A stretch of 9,913 nt of DNA, from positions 1 through 9,913 of the forward strand of contig CAYMUL010000054.1 of the NCBI GenBank assembly GCA_964393605.1, read 5' to 3'. How positions within the stretch are numbered: the first letter of the stretch is position 1; the number at the start of each line of letters is the position of its first letter. Of the stretch, positions 7,158 through 9,913 are shown in pieces. This stretch comes from CAYMUL01 sp964393605. GTDB taxonomy: Bacteria > Bacteroidota > Ignavibacteria > Ignavibacteriales > Ignavibacteriaceae. The position numbers were made by a program, and so were the translations under genes. Under the pieces are notes generated by a model that was not told the DNA's origin, made no database searches, and saw nothing but the letters and a program-made list of their open reading frames with translations.

Positions 7158-7829
7158 ATGAAAAACTTAATTAAAAAAATTGTACTCGCAGTTGCTTTGT
7201 TAATAAGCGTCTCTCCTGCTCAAACAGTAAATTGGGCAAGAGCAAATGATAACAACGAATTTATGCTCAACGCAAAACTTGGTTTTGAATATGGCGCAAC
7301 GCTCGGACTTGAATTCGGCTATCAAATCAAAACGGAATTATTTCCAATCATATTAAATGTTGAATATTCTTTTCCTTCAGGTATGAATTTAACCGACGAC
7401 TTCAAAACGAGAATCGGCGGACAGATAAGATTGTTCGAATACAACAACATTCAAATTAGCGGACAACTACACGGCATCTTCCGCAGATTTGAAAACGATT
7501 TCGCGCGCCTCCTTAATTTCGGTGCTGATGCCGCCGGAGTGCTTGGTTACTATCGCAACTCATGGTTTGTTGCCGGCGAGTTCGGATTTGATAAAGCAAT
7601 CGTTACTCACTTTAAGCATACGGAAAATTATTTGAGTCAATATCCCGAAGCAAAAGGCGGGTGGTATCAACCTGCGCAAGGCGGAAATTATTTTTACGGA
7701 TTACAGGGAGGTGTTTCTTTCTGGAACCAGGATATTTTCATCCGTGCAGGAAAACAAATTACACAAGACTTCAAAACAGAGCCGATGATTCCATTCTTCG
7801 GGCAAGTGGGATATAATATAAAATTCTAA
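7158..7829 (+). CDS. Outer-membrane beta-barrel protein (hypothetical)
   Basis: A 223-residue exported protein. The signal peptide covers MKNLIKKIVLAVALLISVSPA, likely cleaved after Ala21. The mature part alternates polar and hydrophobic or aromatic residues in many short strands (LGLEFGYQI, FVAGEFGFD, FYGLQGGVSFW, FIRAGKQI), with Gly-rich turns, and ends in the aromatic-terminal strand VGYNIKF, the usual BAM recognition signal of outer-membrane barrels. About eight to ten strands are plausible. GAAAGG at 7146-7151 gives a good ribosome site, and the gap to the hydrolase gene is only 18 bp, so the two form an operon serving the envelope. Both proteins begin MKNLIK. No family name or ligand can be assigned. 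Confidence 0.8.
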   Translation: MKNLIKKIVLAVALLISVSPAQTVNWARANDNNEFMLNAKLGFEYGATLGLEFGYQIKTELFPIILNVEYSFPSGMNLTDDFKTRIGGQIRLFEYNNIQISGQLHGIFRRFENDFARLLNFGADAAGVLGYYRNSWFVAGEFGFDKAIVTHFKHTENYLSQYPEAKGGWYQPAQGGNYFYGLQGGVSFWNQDIFIRAGKQITQDFKTEPMIPFFGQVGYNIKF

Positions 7830-8134
7830 ACTTGAATTTATTCTCTCCCACAATAGTGGCAGCTTGCGGGCGGGGAAGATGCAACTCGAACTTCCAATAA
7901 CTTCTCATAAACATAAACAATTAATCGCTCCTCTGGCACAATATTGGCTGGTAAAAAATAATTTTGGGGGGAATAGAAATTTCTGTTTATATTTCTCGCA
8001 ATAAATATTGGAAATTGAAAATGGGGCCACCGCCCCGCAAATAAGAGTGAAAAATATGAATACAAGGTTTTTAACAAAAAGAGTATGCACAACCGCCATG
8101 AATACTATACGGATTTTTGGCGGGAGAATTAGTA
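7830..8134. other. Intergenic region, no supported gene
   Basis: Two overlapping minus-strand frames exist (7838-8092 and 7905-8099), but neither has a ribosome site, a family motif or a sensible composition. Visible structure: a small CCAC/GTGG hairpin (7848-7859) just after the operon, a GC-rich hairpin GGGGC-cacc-GCCCC (8023-8036), and CCGCCA/TGGCGG arms (8093-8098 with 8118-8123) enclosing 19 bases next to the accessory boundary at 8135. The last, with TTTTAAC at 8069-8075, might be a worn attC site, but the outer parts pair poorly. Confidence 0.5.
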
Positions 8135-8145
8135 GTTAGGGCATA
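8135..8145 (+). repeat. Left 11-bp inverted arm (GTTAGGGCATA), candidate cassette junction
   Basis: Fits the G^TTRRR junction of integron cassettes over its first six bases (the final Y is G here). It pairs exactly with 9581-9591. It is followed directly by ACAAAATAGGAGG, the leader of the nucleotidyltransferase-like gene. Confidence 0.6.
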
Positions 8146-8163
8146 ACAAAATAGGAGGATTTA

Positions 8164-8613
8164 TTGCCTATTCCAGATTTTGAACAAGATGGCTTCTTAC
8201 CAATCGGAATTCACGATTGTACAATTGAAGAAATATCAGAACGATTTGGAAGATTTCAAATATCAGACAGACGACCATCATTAAATGCGGGTTTAATTAG
8301 TTATTTTAGAGAATTAAGAGATGCTAATATTGGTAAATATTTAATTGTGAATGGATCTTTTGTTACATCAAAAGATAAACCTAGCGATATTGATGTTCTG
8401 TTAGTTCTGAAAGATGATGTCGATTTAACTGGTGATTTACCTCCATTTCGTAAAAATGCTTTTTCGCGAAGGTACATTAATAAACACTATGACTTGGATT
8501 TTCATTTTGGTTTTGAAAACGATCCAAGTGCTACAAATATTTTAGATAATTTTTTAGAAGTAAAATATCAACCCGGCAAAAATAAAGGCATATTAAAAAT
8601 TAATTTATGCTAG
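8164..8613 (+). CDS. Minimal nucleotidyltransferase-like protein (DUF6932-like)
   Basis: A 149-residue protein starting at TTG, fixed by a perfect AGGAGG (8153-8158) five bases upstream. The N-terminus IPDFEQDGFLPIGIH and the IEEISERFG segment (21-29), followed by a helical stretch, match what I recall of the DUF6932 family. The central NGSFVTSKDKPSDIDVLLVL (63-82) is a pol-beta nucleotidyltransferase signature: Gly64-Ser65, then Asp75 and Asp77. DLDFHF (111-116) supplies a third acidic residue, Asp112. All three acids being present suggests an active nucleotide transferase, but at 149 residues it lacks a separate substrate domain, as in MntA-type antitoxins. Its last codons overlap the next gene by 7 nt (ATGCTAG), implying translational coupling. 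It lies directly behind a candidate integron junction. The nucleotide and target are unknown. Confidence 0.75.
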   Translation: MPIPDFEQDGFLPIGIHDCTIEEISERFGRFQISDRRPSLNAGLISYFRELRDANIGKYLIVNGSFVTSKDKPSDIDVLLVLKDDVDLTGDLPPFRKNAFSRRYINKHYDLDFHFGFENDPSATNILDNFLEVKYQPGKNKGILKINLC

Positions 8614-9590
8614 ATAACGAAGAACAATATCAACAAACTTTGACTGTACTCCAGCGTTTGGAGGCAGCTCTTTCTTCTTTACGCAGAAGAGTCGAGCCTG
8701 TCAATCCTGAACTATTTCAAGCAATGGCACAAACATACATTGACGAAATAACAGAAATAAGAAGTGAAATTGATGAATATATTGGTGTTAATTCCGCAAT
8801 GGTATCTAGAGCTCCTTTATGGTTTTCACTTGAGGGACAAGGATTAAAATCTTCGGAAGTTTCTACTCGTTTATTATCGAATTGGCTTTCTAAGTTTCGA
8901 ATCGTAATTCAAAATGTTGCTGAATACATTGAAACACAAAAGATAAGTAGTGGTAGACCATCTTTGGACATTTTAGAGAAAACGGACCCCAAATTAGTCA
9001 CTATCCTTTCTGGAAGTATAAAAATAGGAATTAAATTTTCTCCTTCTTATACTCAAGGAGAATTATTTCAAGAAAGTAATAATTCCTCAACATCACTTCC
9101 TCACAAAGCAATTGATCGATTACTTCAATTAGTTGCTTGGGTTGATTCTGAACTGAATGAACTACCAAGGAATCAATTCCCAGATGATACCGAAACTTCT
9201 ATTTTAGCAAATCAAATTATTTCTTTAGTCCCATCAAAAAGGAGCGTTGTTAAAACATTACGATTTTCTGGTGCATTAGTCCCTCATCCCACAAGTCTTT
9301 ACATAAATTTAGAAGTACGTCCTAAACTTCAACGAGTAATCGATGAACTAACCATAATTAATGAAGATACTGTTGATGGAGTGATTAGAGAAATTGATTT
9401 GGATGCACAGCGAATTATCTTAAGAGAAAGAGGTCCATCAGCCCCCGACTTGAAATGTTACTTGCCTGACAATCTAGTACCTATTGCGGAAGAACTACTG
9501 GATAAATTAGTACGTGTTCACGGAAAAATATCTTCATCTTCTCCTGATGTTGTTGAAGTAACATCAATTGAAGTAATTAATATGCCCTAA
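8607..9590 (+). CDS. Partner protein of the nucleotidyltransferase-like gene; helical N-terminus, OB-like C-terminus
   Basis: A 327-residue soluble protein of no family I can name. Residues 1-60 are two predicted amphipathic helices beginning MLDNEEQYQQTLTVLQRLEA, resembling the short NExQYxxT helical module seen at the front of antitoxin-like and regulator proteins (recollection, untested). Residues ~85-110 and 165-208 are helical, separated by a strand hairpin (VTILSGSIKIGIKFS, 131-145). Residues ~254-325 alternate beta-strands (TVDGVIREIDLDAQRIILRE, then LKCYLP, LVRVHGKI, VVEVTSIEVI), with a helix between; the pattern suggests a small OB or Sm-like barrel that could bind nucleic acid or nucleotide. 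No HEPN R-x4-6-H motif, nuclease motif or membrane segment is seen. The start overlaps the upstream gene by 7 nt. The stop codon lies inside the TATGCCCTAAC arm, tying it to the same cassette. Confidence 0.7.
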   Translation: MLDNEEQYQQTLTVLQRLEAALSSLRRRVEPVNPELFQAMAQTYIDEITEIRSEIDEYIGVNSAMVSRAPLWFSLEGQGLKSSEVSTRLLSNWLSKFRIVIQNVAEYIETQKISSGRPSLDILEKTDPKLVTILSGSIKIGIKFSPSYTQGELFQESNNSSTSLPHKAIDRLLQLVAWVDSELNELPRNQFPDDTETSILANQIISLVPSKRSVVKTLRFSGALVPHPTSLYINLEVRPKLQRVIDELTIINEDTVDGVIREIDLDAQRIILRERGPSAPDLKCYLPDNLVPIAEELLDKLVRVHGKISSSSPDVVEVTSIEVINMP

Positions 9591-9591
9591 C
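9581..9591 (+). repeat. Right 11-bp inverted arm (TATGCCCTAAC), candidate attC R'' box
   Basis: Exact reverse complement of 8135-8145 and matches the RYYYAAC consensus (GCCCTAAC) followed by AA, as in many attC sites. It contains the TAA stop of the preceding gene. AAGCC at 9592-9597 is complementary to GGCTT at 9877-9881 next to the attC-like right end. Confidence 0.6.
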
Positions 9592-9609
9592 AAGCCAATA
9601 CTAATGAAC

Positions 9610-9729
9610 TCACTCCTGCGCCTGTGGAGAGAGAGTAAGACCAAAACGTTTAGCCTGTTTATGTAAGTATTTAAGTTGTCGTTGTTTAATTTTTTGTTCG
9701 TAAAGTATAATTCCTTGTTCAAGGCAGAA
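9610..9729 (-). pseudogene. Possible C-terminal remnant of a transposase
   Basis: On the minus strand the frame closed by TGA (9610-9612) reads ...LYEQKIKQRQLKYLHKQ then AKRFGLTLSPQAQE. This is a strongly basic helix followed by a LGxxLxP-like tail, a style common at the C-termini of IS transposases (family not determined). Upstream the frame hits a stop at 9730-9732, so only about 39 residues remain and no catalytic DDE residues are present. If real, it is the last piece of an insertion sequence that landed inside or beside the cassette end. Chance ORF remains possible. Confidence 0.35.
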
Positions 9730-9776
9730 TTATCCCGACAAGTCGGGACAAATTGTTTCAGTTTTCTTGTTCAAGG
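9707..9776. repeat. 11-bp direct repeats flanking a small hairpin insert
   Basis: CTTGTTCAAGG occurs at 9714-9724 and 9766-9776, each followed by C/T-AG. Between them lies the hairpin TCCCGAC-aa-GTCGGGA (9733-9748). The first copy also sits in its own stem: ATAATT-CCTTG (9707-9717) pairs with CAAGG-(CAG)-AATTAT (9720-9733). The direct repeats could be a target duplication made by the hairpin element. The hairpin arms resemble those at 5567 and 5627. Confidence 0.5.
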
Positions 9777-9814
9777 TAGTAGTGCTATGAAAGTTTTTTA
9801 TAATTATAAATTTA

Positions 9815-9900
9815 TTTAACAAGTTCGGCATTGTTGTTCCAACCTTCGCTACGCTTCGGTAGATAAATCGGGCGGCGGCTTAGGCGCAACGCCGTTATAT
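9815..9900 (+). other. attC-like recombination site
   Basis: TTTAAC (9815-9820)-AA-GTT (9823-9825) faces AAC (9888-9890)-GCC-GTTA (9894-9897). The outer pair TAAC/GTTA and inner pair GTT/AAC are separated by short unpaired spacers, the R/L box layout of attC sites. G-C pairs further in (9828-9829 with 9886-9887) leave two extra bases unpaired, and the tip is CTAC-gcttcg-GTAG (9849-9862). The right end GGCTTAGGCG...CGTTA (9877-9897) resembles the GGCTTA...CGTTA ends of known attC sites. The consensus after G^TT (ATAT) is imperfect, so this is a candidate, either the true end of the cassette at 8136 or a separate site. Confidence 0.4.
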
Positions 9901-9913
9901 CTCTTAATAAATA

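Larger units (their letters stand above)
8136..9894 (+). mobile_element. Candidate integron gene cassette carrying a two-gene module
   Basis: The plus-strand string GTTAGGGCATA (8135-8145) has its exact reverse complement TATGCCCTAAC at 9581-9591. In an integron cassette, recombination at G^TTRRRY leaves TTRRRY at the cassette front, and the R'' arm (RYYYAAC) of the cassette's own attC is complementary to it. Here the match extends to 11 bp, the R'' arm overlaps the last stop codon (a common cassette trait), and the ribosome site begins 10 bp after the front. The 3' limit is uncertain: the nearest attC-like right end is GGCTTA...CG^TTATAT with cleavage at 9894/9895. That would make the attC about 310 bp, longer than usual, perhaps because other DNA was inserted. 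No integrase gene is in the window. Confidence 0.55.

Noticed and set aside
7838..8099. Two overlapping minus-strand frames of 84 and 64 codons
   Set aside because: Different frames over the same DNA, no ribosome site, aromatic-rich low-quality translations; SCHYCGRE at the end of one is too short to claim a Cys motif.
8069..8141. Second attC site before the cassette (TTTTAAC...GTTAGGG with a CCGCCA/TGGCGG stem)
   Set aside because: The central stem is real but the outer spacer and L-box regions hardly pair; too weak to annotate as a site.
8607..9590. HEPN ribonuclease assignment for the partner of the nucleotidyltransferase-like protein
   Set aside because: No R-x4-6-H motif is present; the only close Arg-His pairs (RVH, RFSGALVPH) have the wrong spacing.
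1..9913. CRISPR array, tRNA or rRNA genes
   Set aside because: No regularly spaced repeats of 25-40 bp and no tRNA-like or rRNA-like segments were seen on either strand.

Overview
The window looks like chromosome from the Ignavibacteria/Bacteroidota–Chlorobi side of the tree. The main clue is the C-terminus of the first gene, a type IX secretion (T9SS) sorting domain of the YQNYPNPFNPST type typical of Ignavibacteria. Supporting clues are the low-to-moderate GC, several genes without a clear Shine-Dalgarno sequence, and intergenic TCCCGA...TCGGGA and CTTAGTG/CACTAAG repeats. This placement is inference from sequence style, not a database match.

Layout. (1) 144-2015: a secreted, T9SS-sorted protein with six Asp-box (BNR) repeats. 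An inverted repeat separates it from a convergent gene. (2) 2178-5323: a C39/papain-like cysteine peptidase (minus) lies head-to-head with a D-Ala-D-Ala-ligase-like ATP-grasp enzyme (plus). They share a 106-bp intergenic region holding a perfect 8-bp dyad. A type I L-asparaginase (minus) is convergent with the ATP-grasp gene across a GC-rich hairpin. All three act on amide or peptide bonds. (3) 5324-6125: about 800 bp with no large gene. It holds three strong hairpins, a previously overlooked small Cys-containing ORF on the minus strand, and a pair of 8-bp direct repeats exactly 21 bp apart. (4) 6126-7829: a lipoprotein alpha/beta hydrolase followed 18 bp later by an outer-membrane beta-barrel protein, evidently one operon for the cell envelope. 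(5) 7830-8134: intergenic, no gene supported. (6) 8135-9913: the accessory part of the window.

The accessory part carries a tightly coupled two-gene unit: a minimal nucleotidyltransferase-like protein (DUF6932-like) with a TTG start behind a perfect AGGAGG, then a 327-residue partner overlapping it by 7 nt. The partner has an N-terminal helical domain and a C-terminal domain I read as OB-like. The unit is bracketed by an exact 11-bp inverted match: GTTAGGGCATA just before the first gene and TATGCCCTAAC over the stop codon of the second. That is the pattern expected of an integron gene cassette, in which the cassette front (after G^TT) and the R'' arm of its own attC are complementary. An attC-like end (GGCTTA...CGTTA) occurs near 9877-9897. 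Between the two lies what looks like a decayed minus-strand transposase tail, itself carrying a small hairpin insert between 11-bp direct repeats. The best candidate for an undescribed system is this cassette-borne nucleotidyltransferase/partner pair, possibly a toxin-antitoxin or anti-phage module.
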